Shown here piece after piece: positions 57,585 through 64,000 of a stretch of DNA of 64,000 nucleotides (positions within the stretch are counted from its first letter, which is position 1; each line of letters starts with the position of its first letter). A model generated the notes under the pieces. It saw only the letters and a program-made list of their open reading frames with translations, did not search any database and had not been told where the DNA came from. The translations under genes and the position numbers were made by a program. The stretch is from Nonomuraea wenchangensis (GTDB lineage Bacteria; Actinomycetota; Actinomycetes; Streptosporangiales; Streptosporangiaceae), in contig NZ_FOHX01000017.1 of assembly GCF_900111685.1 (NCBI RefSeq), positions 1 through 64,000 on the forward strand, read 5' to 3'.

Positions 57585-57813
57585 CATGTCCGGACCTCGG
57601 TCAGACCGCGCTGGTGAGCTTCATGCGAGCCGAGGCGCTGAAGATCGAGAGCGCTGATCATGTGGCGTTCGTCGGGAGTGAGGCTTCCGGCCAGAGCCTC
57701 CGCCTCACTCCCACTGCGCGCACCCTGAGTCATCACTCCCCGTCGCTGGTCGTCAGGCCGACAGGACGCCACGCTCGCGCCGCCGATCCCCGCAGTACCC
57801 ATTGGGCACGGCC

Positions 57814-58746
57814 TCAGGACTGGAGGTCGTTGGAGAGGTTGATCCGGATCTCCGTGGTGCGGTAGCCGGCGCGCAGGAACGCGGCCGCCATCGGCGCGTT
57901 GCCCACGTCGGTGGTGGCGGTGATGCGCGACTCCCCGTTGGCCGCGTGCATGCGGGTGATCTCGGCGAGTATCTCGTCCACGTATCCGCGCCCCCGGAAC
58001 TCCGGGACCACCCCGAGATACCCCACGTTCACGCTGTACGGCGTCGCCGAGGGGATCGCCATGCCTGCCACCTCGCCCTCGTGCGTACAGGCGATGCGCC
58101 ACCACTCCCGCTTGCCCGGCGCACCGAGATAGAAGTCCATCTCTTCGCGCGCGGTCGCGTCCACGCCCTTGGCCGCCACGCTCGTCCGGGTCTGGTAGTC
58201 CAGGCTGCCCTCGGCGATCCTCGCGAACACCGCCAGGAACTCCTCATCGGACGCCTCGACGAAGCGCAGCGCCCCGCCCGCCGCAGGCACCCCGCCGGCC
58301 GGCGCCCACTCGAACTGCAGCCGCTCCACCTCCTGGGTGAGGCCGGCCGCGCGCGCTGCCGCCCGCCGCCACTCCACGGCCGCCGAGGTGGCCGGGTCCT
58401 CACGCCAACCGCCGGCCACCTTGATCGCGTACTGCACCGGCCGCGGGAACACGGCCAGCGCGGCCCTGATCAGCTCGGCGGCGATGGCGGTGCGCTCACC
58501 CACCGCGGGGTCCACGTCGAGGCAGTCGAGCGCGACCGGGTGCGCGCTGTCCCTCGGCCCCCACCACAACGCCCGTCCCACGATCCGCTCGCCGACCTCG
58601 GCGATCCACGTCCACTCGGGCCGGTACATGTTCTCGGCCAGTTCTGTGAGGTAACGGTCGGCGGGAATCCAGCCGACGGGCTCGGTCACCACCCATGCGG
58701 TGACACGGTCGAGGTCAGCAGGGCCAACCGGCCGATACGAGATCAC
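57814..58746 (-). CDS. GNAT-family N-acetyltransferase, double-domain
   Basis: 310 aa from GTG. Two GNAT-like halves: the first (WTWIAEVGERIVGRALWW, LDVDPAVGERTAIAAELIRAAL) is degenerate; the second has VAGMAIPS, VNVGYLGVVPEFRGRGYVDEILAEI (the acetyl-CoA binding loop RGRGY) and TDVGNAPMAAAFLRAGYR. Transfers an acetyl group from acetyl-CoA to an unknown acceptor. Single gene, divergent from the ArsR regulator. Confidence 0.87.
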   Translation of the reverse strand: MISYRPVGPADLDRVTAWVVTEPVGWIPADRYLTELAENMYRPEWTWIAEVGERIVGRALWWGPRDSAHPVALDCLDVDPAVGERTAIAAELIRAALAVFPRPVQYAIKVAGGWREDPATSAAVEWRRAAARAAGLTQEVERLQFEWAPAGGVPAAGGALRFVEASDEEFLAVFARIAEGSLDYQTRTSVAAKGVDATAREEMDFYLGAPGKREWWRIACTHEGEVAGMAIPSATPYSVNVGYLGVVPEFRGRGYVDEILAEITRMHAANGESRITATTDVGNAPMAAAFLRAGYRTTEIRINLSNDLQS

Positions 58747-58800
58747 CTGAAGAGGTTAGCGACCATCCCGGGATGCCGACGGAGTGCACGATTTCTCATG

Positions 58801-58814
58801 CACGAGTTATCGTG
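58801..58814 (+). promoter_or_regulatory. Palindrome overlapping the -10 of the ArsR gene
   Basis: CACGA-GTTA-TCGTG, 5-bp arms. It contains the -10 candidate TATCGT (58808-58813), seven bases before the GTG at 58820, which again implies a leaderless message. A second TGCACGA copy lies at 58785. An ArsR-type protein binding here would repress its own gene. Confidence 0.45.
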
Positions 58815-58819
58815 GATGT

Positions 58820-59380
58820 GTGACAGACCCCATCGTGGACCTCGCGTCAGCGAAAGCGCTGGCCAACCCGGTACGCCAGCGCATCCTGCGCGAATTGGAG
58901 ATCCTCGGTGAGGCCACCTCCACTGTGCTGGCCGGCCGCCTGGGGATCACGACCGGGGGCACCAGTTACAACTTGCGCGTACTGGCCCGGCACGGCTTCG
59001 TCGAGGAGGTGCCGGATCGAGGGCAGGGCCGCGAGCGCTGGTGGAAACTGTCAAGCCTCAGCCTCCGCTTCCCCCTGCTGAGCCGGCAGAGTCCCGAGCT
59101 GCAGGCCGCGATCAAGAAGCTCAACGAACTCTGGCTGACCGAGGACCTGGAGACCTTCGCGCTCTTCCAGGCGCAGCGTGAGCGACTGGGCGAATGGTCG
59201 GACGCCGTGCCGTACTCACGCGGTTCCATCCGGCTGAGTCTGGACGAGCTCGAGAACTTCTTCGAGGACTATCTCGCCCTGCTCAGGCGCTATCAGCGCG
59301 AACCCGAGGAGACCCCACCCGGCTCGCGCACGGTGCTCACCCGGTTCATCGCCTTTCCCGACCCTGAGGAGGAAGCCTGA
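58820..59380 (+). CDS. ArsR-type winged-helix regulator
   Basis: 186 aa from GTG 58820 (a longer frame starts at 58784 but overlaps the likely promoter). Winged helix at residues ~5-85: DLASAKALANPVRQRILRELE, LGITTGGTSYNLRVLARHGFVEEV, GRERWWKL. No metal-binding Cys motif, so it senses something other than heavy metals through the C-terminal helical domain (FALFQAQRERLGEW, ELENFFEDYLALLRRYQ). May control the hydrolase at 59501. Confidence 0.87.
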   Translation: MTDPIVDLASAKALANPVRQRILRELEILGEATSTVLAGRLGITTGGTSYNLRVLARHGFVEEVPDRGQGRERWWKLSSLSLRFPLLSRQSPELQAAIKKLNELWLTEDLETFALFQAQRERLGEWSDAVPYSRGSIRLSLDELENFFEDYLALLRRYQREPEETPPGSRTVLTRFIAFPDPEEEA

Positions 59381-59391
59381 CCTGAGTAGGC

Positions 59392-59425
59392 CCTGGGCCG
59401 CCGAGCGGCAACTCGACGGCCCAGG
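59392..59425 (+). terminator. Stem-loop terminator after the ArsR gene
   Basis: CCTGGGCCG-C-CGAG / CTCG-A-CGGCCCAGG, a 14-bp stem with one mismatch and a 6-base loop, 12 bases after the ArsR stop. No U-tract follows, as usual in high-GC actinomycetes. It separates ArsR from the hydrolase gene. Confidence 0.65.
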
Positions 59426-59500
59426 CAGCGGAAGCCGCAACACCTCGCCCGATGGGCGATGCCCTGATGTACCCGACCTCCAGGCAAAGGAGAGCACTTC

Positions 59501-60895
59501 GTGCTGCCCGAATGCAAACACGGCAGGTTACGCCGCTGGTTCGCGGTCGTTTTCCTCGCCCTGTCCCCCCTGTCGATCCCGGCGCCCGCGGCAGCGGACG
59601 ACCTGGTGAACACCGAAGTCACCTTCAAGAACGGCCCCGTCACCCTCCAGGGCACCGTGATCGCCCCCGCCCCCGCCGTCGCCGGGAGGCGGTGGCCGGG
59701 GCTGGTGCTGATCGCCGGAGCCGGGGCCCGGAACCGCGACTCGTACAGGCCCGAGGCGGAGGCTTTCGCCCGTGCGGGAACGGTGGTGCTGATCTACGAC
59801 AAGCGCGCCGGATACTCGCGGGCGACGAGCTCCTTCTCCGATCTCGCCGACGACGCCGTAGCGGGCGTCCGGCTGCTGCACGCTCGACCCGATGTGCAAC
59901 CGTCCAAGGTAGGGGTGTGGGGCCACAGCGAAGGCGGCTGGGTCGCACCACTGGCCGCTTCTCGATCGGCCGCAGTGAACTTCGTGGTGGTCGCCGGTGC
60001 CAGCGCACTGCCCGCCGACCGGACCCAGCTGTGGAGCAATCGCACCTACCTCACCCACGCGGGGGTGAAGCAGGCCCTACAGGCGCCGATCGGGGTGAAC
60101 CTCAGCAGGATGTTGGTGGCCGCCGGGTTGTTCGGCGACGCCGGCAACGCCCCGCTGACCGCACTCGAGAAGGTAGGCCGGCCGCTGCTCGCGGTGTTCG
60201 CCGAGTACGACAGGTCGACGCCCCCCGGCGAAAGCATGCGGCTGTTCCGCCAGGCGCTGGCCCAGGGCGGAAACAGCCACTACACACTGCGGCTGATCCG
60301 TGGAGCCGACCACGACATGCGACGCAGCGTCTCCGGCTTCGAGGAACCAGCCGGCGCGGGCTTCGCTCTCGGATACCTGGAGACGATCACACACTGGGTC
60401 GCCGGACTTTCCGACGGCGCGCCCGCGGCCGCTTCCGACCCACCGCCTGCCCAGACACTGATGAGCGAGCCCGTACGCCCCCTGGCGTGGTACGAGGCGG
60501 TAGGCGTGCACCTCACCCTGATGGCGGTGATGCTGGCGGCGTTCGCCGGTTTCCTCGTCAGCGGGCTCCTCCCCAACAAGCTCCGCCGCAGTCCGACACC
60601 GCTCCGCCGGCTGGCCGCCCTGACGGCTCTCGGCGGACTGGTGGCCGTACTCGCCACCCCGGCATATCTGTTCTGGATCATCGCGACCGGCGCTACCGGC
60701 GTGGACGGCACAGTCCTCGGCCGGCCGCCGCTGTGGCTGCTCCTGCAAGCACTGACGATCAGTGTCATCGTCACGGGGGTGGCACTCGCGATCCGCCGAC
60801 GCGGGTCGGGCGGTGGGGCACGGCTCGCCCTGCTCATGGCAGGCGGGGTGGTCTTCGTTCCCTGGGCGGCCTACTGGGGCCTTCTCACCGTGTAA
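59501..60895 (+). CDS. Exported alpha/beta hydrolase with C-terminal membrane domain
   Basis: 464 aa from GTG with AAAGGAG eight bases upstream. Signal peptide FAVVFLALSPLSIPAPAAA. Catalytic triad: Ser in GHSEGG, Asp in FAEYDRSTPP, His in GADHDM, with the oxyanion region LVLIAGAGARNRDSY. The last ~140 residues have four membrane segments (LMAVMLAAFAGFLVSGLL, LTALGGLVAVLATPAYLFWII, LLLQALTISVIVTGVAL, LALLMAGGVVFVPWAAYWGLL), so the hydrolase domain is anchored outside. Resembles the prolyl-oligopeptidase-like/acyl-esterase group; substrate unknown. Confidence 0.86.
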   Translation: MLPECKHGRLRRWFAVVFLALSPLSIPAPAAADDLVNTEVTFKNGPVTLQGTVIAPAPAVAGRRWPGLVLIAGAGARNRDSYRPEAEAFARAGTVVLIYDKRAGYSRATSSFSDLADDAVAGVRLLHARPDVQPSKVGVWGHSEGGWVAPLAASRSAAVNFVVVAGASALPADRTQLWSNRTYLTHAGVKQALQAPIGVNLSRMLVAAGLFGDAGNAPLTALEKVGRPLLAVFAEYDRSTPPGESMRLFRQALAQGGNSHYTLRLIRGADHDMRRSVSGFEEPAGAGFALGYLETITHWVAGLSDGAPAAASDPPPAQTLMSEPVRPLAWYEAVGVHLTLMAVMLAAFAGFLVSGLLPNKLRRSPTPLRRLAALTALGGLVAVLATPAYLFWIIATGATGVDGTVLGRPPLWLLLQALTISVIVTGVALAIRRRGSGGGARLALLMAGGVVFVPWAAYWGLLTV

Positions 60896-60936
60896 GCCGC
60901 TTCGCGCCGAGCCCTCGCCGTAAAGGCCCAGAGCAT

Positions 60937-60976
60937 GAGCAGGGCCACGCCTCTCTTGCGAGGCGTGGCCCTGCTC
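60937..60976. terminator. Perfect 17-bp stem bidirectional terminator
   Basis: GAGCAGGGCCACGCCTC - TCTTGC - GAGGCGTGGCCCTGCTC. A 17-bp perfect stem with 6-base loop lying between the convergent hydrolase (ends 60895) and the minus-strand genes that end at 60984/61172. Serves both directions. Confidence 0.85.
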
Positions 60977-60983
60977 CGGGCGG

Positions 60984-61175
60984 TTACGCCTCCACAGCGC
61001 CTGCAATTCGCTTCAGTGGTCCGGCTTGAAGATCCTCTCCTGAAGCGAATCTGACCCAACCGGCGCTCGGCGCCAGGCGATCGAGGGCCAGACTCTCGGC
61101 ACCTTCTGCGGCCTGTGCCTCGCCGGCGGTGAGGCCGACCGGGCAGCTCACCGCCCCAAGCGATTGAGTGATCAC
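60984..61175 (-). CDS. Possible small ORF, 63 aa
   Basis: GTG 61175 overlaps the stop of the serine hydrolase gene as GTGA, and the frame runs to TAA just before the terminator. The product (ITQSLGAVSCPVGLTAGEAQ, RLAPSAGWVRFASGEDL) matches nothing I know. The coupling geometry is the only argument for it; third-position GC is only moderately high. Otherwise this gap contains just the terminator. Confidence 0.28.
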   Translation of the reverse strand: MITQSLGAVSCPVGLTAGEAQAAEGAESLALDRLAPSAGWVRFASGEDLQAGPLKRIAGAVEA

Positions 61176-63016
61176 AGGTGCCAGCCGAGCAAGTTCCAGT
61201 GCCGGCAGAACCAGAGGAGGGCGAGCAGCCCCGCCAGCACGACCACCTGATGGCAGCGGGCCAGGACGCCCGCGCGCCGCCAAGCCCTCACGGTCGTGCC
61301 GACCGCGGCGGCGGTGAGTGCGAGGACCAGCAGCGGCAGCACCAGGAGGACCTGGACGTTGGTCGGCACGCCGTACAGGATGCTCGTGTCGCCGGTCAGA
61401 ACCAGCGTGAACAGCACCACGAACACCAGTCCGACCGCGGCGGCGAGCCCAGTCAGGACACGCCCGGCGCGCCAGACACGCGAAACGGGACGCTTTTTGG
61501 CCGGACGGACCACAGCGGCCACCGGCAGGCCGAGCACGGCGGTCAGTGCGGTGACGGCGAACAGCAGGACGATGACGGCATTGACCGGCGGGGTATCCCA
61601 CCAGGGGACGCGTTGGTAGGCGGGGCCGTCTGTGGCCACGTACGCGACATCGCTCCCGCCGGTCACCAGCGCCAGCCGCTGCGTGCCGCCGTTCTGCTGA
61701 TAGAGCCCAGGCCCCAGCGGGCTCCACGTCGAGCCTCTGAAGGTGAGCTTCCCGCCCGCCACTCGCAGCCGGGTGGAACTGGTCAGGGCGACCACCTTCT
61801 CGATGCTGGACTCTGCGGACCTGGTGAGCTTGTAGAAGCCTTCGACAGGCATGACGGAAGCACCGCCGTCGGGCGCTGCGCGCTTTCCAGGCAGGAAGCG
61901 GTCGAAGAAGGCAGGAATGATCTTGGTCATGGCGTCGGCCCCGCCGGGACTGTTCGTGGAGACGAACAGGCCGAGGCCGGCGTGGGGCACCAGCAGCAAC
62001 GCGCTCTGGAAGCCCTCCCAGCCGCCGTCGTGCATGATCACGCGATGCCCGTTGAGTGTCTGCTCCTTGAACCCGTGAGCGTACCCGTCAATGCGCGGAT
62101 CGGCCGCGAACGTCCGCCGGTGCATGAGCCGGGCCGTCGGCTCATCGAGGATGCGCCGGTCGCCGAAGCGTCCGTCAAGCAAGTGGGCGATCATGAAGTG
62201 GGCCATGTCGTTCGCCGTGGCACTGATCGACCCGTCGGGGGCGAGGTTGTCGAAGACGAACGGCTTGCGCCGATACGCCCCGTCCTCGTAGTCGTAGCTG
62301 CGCGCCAGATCCGCGGCCAAGGGGGCGGGAACGGGCTCGGCGGCCGTGCTGTGCCGCATCGCGAGCGGGTCGAGGATGTGGTCGCGCACGTACTCGTCAT
62401 ACGGCTGCCCGCTCACCCGCGCCACGATGTGTCCGGCCAGCGCCGCCCCATAGTTCGAGTACGCCGACACCTCGCCAGGCGGACGCACCCGCGCGGGCAT
62501 GTTGTCGGCGAGATAGTCCGCCAAGGGCGGCACGTCGTCCTTGCTCGGCGACCCCACGCCGATCGTGCGGTCCTCGAACCCGGCCGTGTGGTCCATCAGG
62601 TCCTGCAGTGTGATCGGCCGGGGGTAGGTCGCGGGGATCCGGAACGCGGTGAGGTAGCGGTTCAGGTCCGCCTTCAGGTCCAGCTTGCCCTGCTGAACCT
62701 GCTGCATCACCGCGGTCCAGGTGAACAGCTTGGTGATCGAGGCGATCCGGACCATTGAGGTGGCCGGGTCAAAGGGTCTGCGGTTCTCGACGTCGGCCAG
62801 CCCGTACCCCTTGCTGAAGAGCATCTTCCCGCTGCCCACCACCGAGACGACCGCGCCTGGCACATGGTCGGCCGCCAGCCCGTCCGCCATCGCGGCGTCG
62901 AAGAAGGCGGCCAGAGCACGTTCGTCCGGAATCTCGGTAGCCGCCGCGGCGGGACGCGGCACGAGGATCATCAGCGCCGCGCACACCGCGACGAGCATCG
63001 AACGGAAGACATGCAC
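61172..63016 (-). CDS. Exported serine hydrolase (class C beta-lactamase/PBP-like) with membrane tail
   Basis: 614 aa. I start at GTG 63016 (AGGAG six bases upstream) followed by a signal peptide SMLVAVCAALMILVPRPAAAA. Active-site motifs: SITK (SxxK), YSNYG (YxN), HDGG (third-box equivalent). Residues ~40-400 form the AmpC/esterase-like domain; the last ~130 hold four membrane segments (VNAVIVLLFAVTALTAVLGLPVAAVV and others). Probably an envelope carboxypeptidase or esterase; not a classical beta-lactamase. Same 'hydrolase plus membrane tail' plan as the convergent gene at 59501. Confidence 0.87.
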   Translation of the reverse strand: MHVFRSMLVAVCAALMILVPRPAAAATEIPDERALAAFFDAAMADGLAADHVPGAVVSVVGSGKMLFSKGYGLADVENRRPFDPATSMVRIASITKLFTWTAVMQQVQQGKLDLKADLNRYLTAFRIPATYPRPITLQDLMDHTAGFEDRTIGVGSPSKDDVPPLADYLADNMPARVRPPGEVSAYSNYGAALAGHIVARVSGQPYDEYVRDHILDPLAMRHSTAAEPVPAPLAADLARSYDYEDGAYRRKPFVFDNLAPDGSISATANDMAHFMIAHLLDGRFGDRRILDEPTARLMHRRTFAADPRIDGYAHGFKEQTLNGHRVIMHDGGWEGFQSALLLVPHAGLGLFVSTNSPGGADAMTKIIPAFFDRFLPGKRAAPDGGASVMPVEGFYKLTRSAESSIEKVVALTSSTRLRVAGGKLTFRGSTWSPLGPGLYQQNGGTQRLALVTGGSDVAYVATDGPAYQRVPWWDTPPVNAVIVLLFAVTALTAVLGLPVAAVVRPAKKRPVSRVWRAGRVLTGLAAAVGLVFVVLFTLVLTGDTSILYGVPTNVQVLLVLPLLVLALTAAAVGTTVRAWRRAGVLARCHQVVVLAGLLALLWFCRHWNLLGWHL

Positions 63017-63091
63017 GGACGGCTCCTGACCTTGTCGAGGCCATCCACGATGCGGCCGGCGAGGGCGCGGCCGCATCGCCATCGCGGCCAT

Positions 63092-63121
63092 GGGCGTCTC
63101 CGACGAAAGTCGGAGACGCCC
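63092..63121. promoter_or_regulatory. 13-bp stem with GAAA loop in a divergent promoter region
   Basis: GGGCGTCTCCGAC - GAAA - GTCGGAGACGCCC, perfect. It lies between divergent genes (hydrolase start 63016, kinase start 63182), where a terminator is not expected. As RNA it would have a GNRA tetraloop on the plus strand and a TTTC loop on the other. Either an operator or an RNA element in the hydrolase leader. Confidence 0.55.
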
Positions 63122-63181
63122 GGCGTCCAGCGCCGACGCCGGTATGAGGTGGTGCGCCGCCGCCCTGGTTACGCTGGACCG

Positions 63182-64000
63182 ATGCTGTCGTTACGCGCGG
63201 CGCTGCGGCGGATGGCCGCGCTCGGGCCACACGCGATCAACGCGGCCTCCGTGGCGCTCTGCCTGTTCCTCACCGTCCTGGCAGTCAAGACGCCGTGGGC
63301 GCCGCTGCCGCGACCCGTCATCGCCGCCGCCGGGCTGGCAGGCACGGGTGCGGTGTGGTTCCGGGGCCGGTGGCCGGTGGCGGTGGCCGTCGCCGGGGCG
63401 GGCGCGTACGTGCTGTCGGGCAATCCGGGGCCGCTGCTGATCAGCCTGTTCTCCGGCGCGGGCACGCGTTTCCCGGCGCTGGCGGCGATCGGCATGGCGG
63501 GGTTCCTGGCCCAGCAGTGGGTGGACGGCGGCCGGTTGGGCACGGACGCGCTGATCTCGGCGGCCACCGCGACCGGGGTCACGCTGGCGGCAGGGGCGTA
63601 CGCCACCACCCGCCGCGAGCTGACCCGATCGCTGCGCGAGCGCGCCGAACGCGCCGAGGCCGAGCAGCGTCTGCGCAACGAACAGGCGAGGTCCGCCGAG
63701 CGCGGCCGGATCGCCCGGGAGATGCACGACGTGCTCGCGCACAAGGTCACGCTCATCTCGCTGCATGCCGGCGGCCTTGAGGTGAACGCGAGCGCAGGGC
63801 CGGAGCGCATCGAGCGGGAGGCGGCGCTGATCAGGGTCAGCGCGCAGGAGGCCCTCGAAGAGCTGCGCAAGATCCTTGGCGTGCTGCGCGCCGGGCCCGA
63901 CGATGACGACGACGGCTTCCCCGACCTGCGGCGGCTGGTGGACTCCTGGCGATCGGCCGGCGGGACCGTCACCCTGCACGGCGATATCGGCACGTGGCCA
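63182..64000 (+). CDS. Sensor histidine kinase, 5' part only
   Basis: ATG 63182 opens a frame that is uninterrupted to the window edge (273 codons). Five to six hydrophobic segments in residues ~15-150 (INAASVALCLFLTVLAVKTPW, VAVAVAGAGAYVLSG, ALISAATATGVTLAAGAYATT), then a coiled linker and the HisKA_3 motif REMHDVLAHKVTLISLHAGG with the phospho-His, followed by ALEELRKILGVLR. ATPase domain and any response regulator lie beyond the window. Membrane-bound; signal unknown. Confidence 0.9.
   Translation, partial: MLSLRAALRRMAALGPHAINAASVALCLFLTVLAVKTPWAPLPRPVIAAAGLAGTGAVWFRGRWPVAVAVAGAGAYVLSGNPGPLLISLFSGAGTRFPALAAIGMAGFLAQQWVDGGRLGTDALISAATATGVTLAAGAYATTRRELTRSLRERAERAEAEQRLRNEQARSAERGRIAREMHDVLAHKVTLISLHAGGLEVNASAGPERIEREAALIRVSAQEALEELRKILGVLRAGPDDDDDGFPDLRRLVDSWRSAGGTVTLHGDIGTWP

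Noticed and set aside
57545..57733. 62-aa minus-strand frame after the sigma/CU044_5270 remnant
   Set aside because: Partly overlaps the remnant's end and has no ribosome site or recognisable fold; the 229-base gap is treated as non-coding, although a small protein cannot be excluded.
1..64000. tRNA, rRNA, CRISPR array, transposase or integrase
   Set aside because: I read both strands for direct repeats of array type, CCA ends with cloverleaf arms and transposase motifs and found none; small RNAs cannot be excluded by eye.

Overview
The window is 64 kb of very GC-rich DNA with a strong G/C preference at third codon positions, GTG and TTG starts, many ATGA/GTGA gene junctions, a SARP regulator, DUF1707 and CU044_5270 family proteins and several apparently leaderless promoters. 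This points to a filamentous actinomycete. Streptosporangiales (Nonomuraea-like) is my guess, not something the sequence proves.

Layout. 1-1413: end of a 2-oxoacid:ferredoxin oxidoreductase operon (korA 3' end, korB). 1439-11868: nine tightly coupled minus-strand genes that look like a synthase-type hexosamine polysaccharide operon. It has an Agd3/CE18-like deacetylase, a PelF-like GT4 transferase, a PelG-like multispanning membrane protein, a nucleotidyltransferase, two sugar-nucleotide epimerases, a UDP-sugar 6-dehydrogenase and two TIM-barrel hydrolases of the PelA/GH114 type. A SARP activator (12063-12899) diverges from it. 12902-36000: a second, Wzx/Wzy-type exopolysaccharide locus with a polyprenyl glycosylphosphotransferase, RmlA/B/C/D, a second RmlC-like epimerase, a WecG-type transferase, a GT2-GT4 fusion, another GT2, Wzx flippase, Wzy polymerase, two Wzz-like proteins without a kinase, an acyltransferase, a 2OG-Fe(II) oxygenase, and a cassette of cytidylyltransferase, C-methyltransferase, PIG-L deacetylase, epimerase, M28-like DUF4910 protein and an internally duplicated Cys-rich protein. 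A near-identical palindrome recurs in two promoter regions of this locus.

36258-39584 holds housekeeping-type genes (GntR regulator with EamA exporter and a probable operator, a YjbR protein, a VOC protein). 39980-41875 encodes a secreted CE15 glucuronoyl esterase with FN3 and CBM2 domains behind three GAAA/TTTC palindromes. 41973-45373 is a polymorphic-toxin locus: a YbaB-like protein, a small helical protein, a 741-aa toxin with a Nudix domain followed by an R-S-ExE ADP-ribosyltransferase domain, and a candidate immunity protein. 45409-50335 mixes a reductase-like gene, a chloramphenicol phosphotransferase homologue, VOC, MerR and small membrane proteins, with a decayed stretch at about 47.1-47.8 kb. 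50481-53777 is a two-component system plus a DUF1707/LiaF-like protein. 55230-57584 is a decaying ECF sigma factor/CU044_5270 region. 57814-64000 has a GNAT protein, an ArsR regulator, an alpha/beta hydrolase with a membrane tail, a penicillin-binding-protein-like serine hydrolase, and the 5' part of a histidine kinase that runs off the end.

How it fits together: the two polysaccharide loci are adjacent and could share precursors, since the 1439-11868 operon carries the UDP-sugar dehydrogenase while the neighbouring locus carries the WecG-type transferase that would use such a uronate. The most interesting units are the Pel/galactosaminogalactan-like operon, the Nudix-ADP-ribosyltransferase toxin, and the Cys-rich duplicated protein in the CDP-sugar cassette. 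I saw no tRNA, rRNA, CRISPR array or intact insertion sequence.
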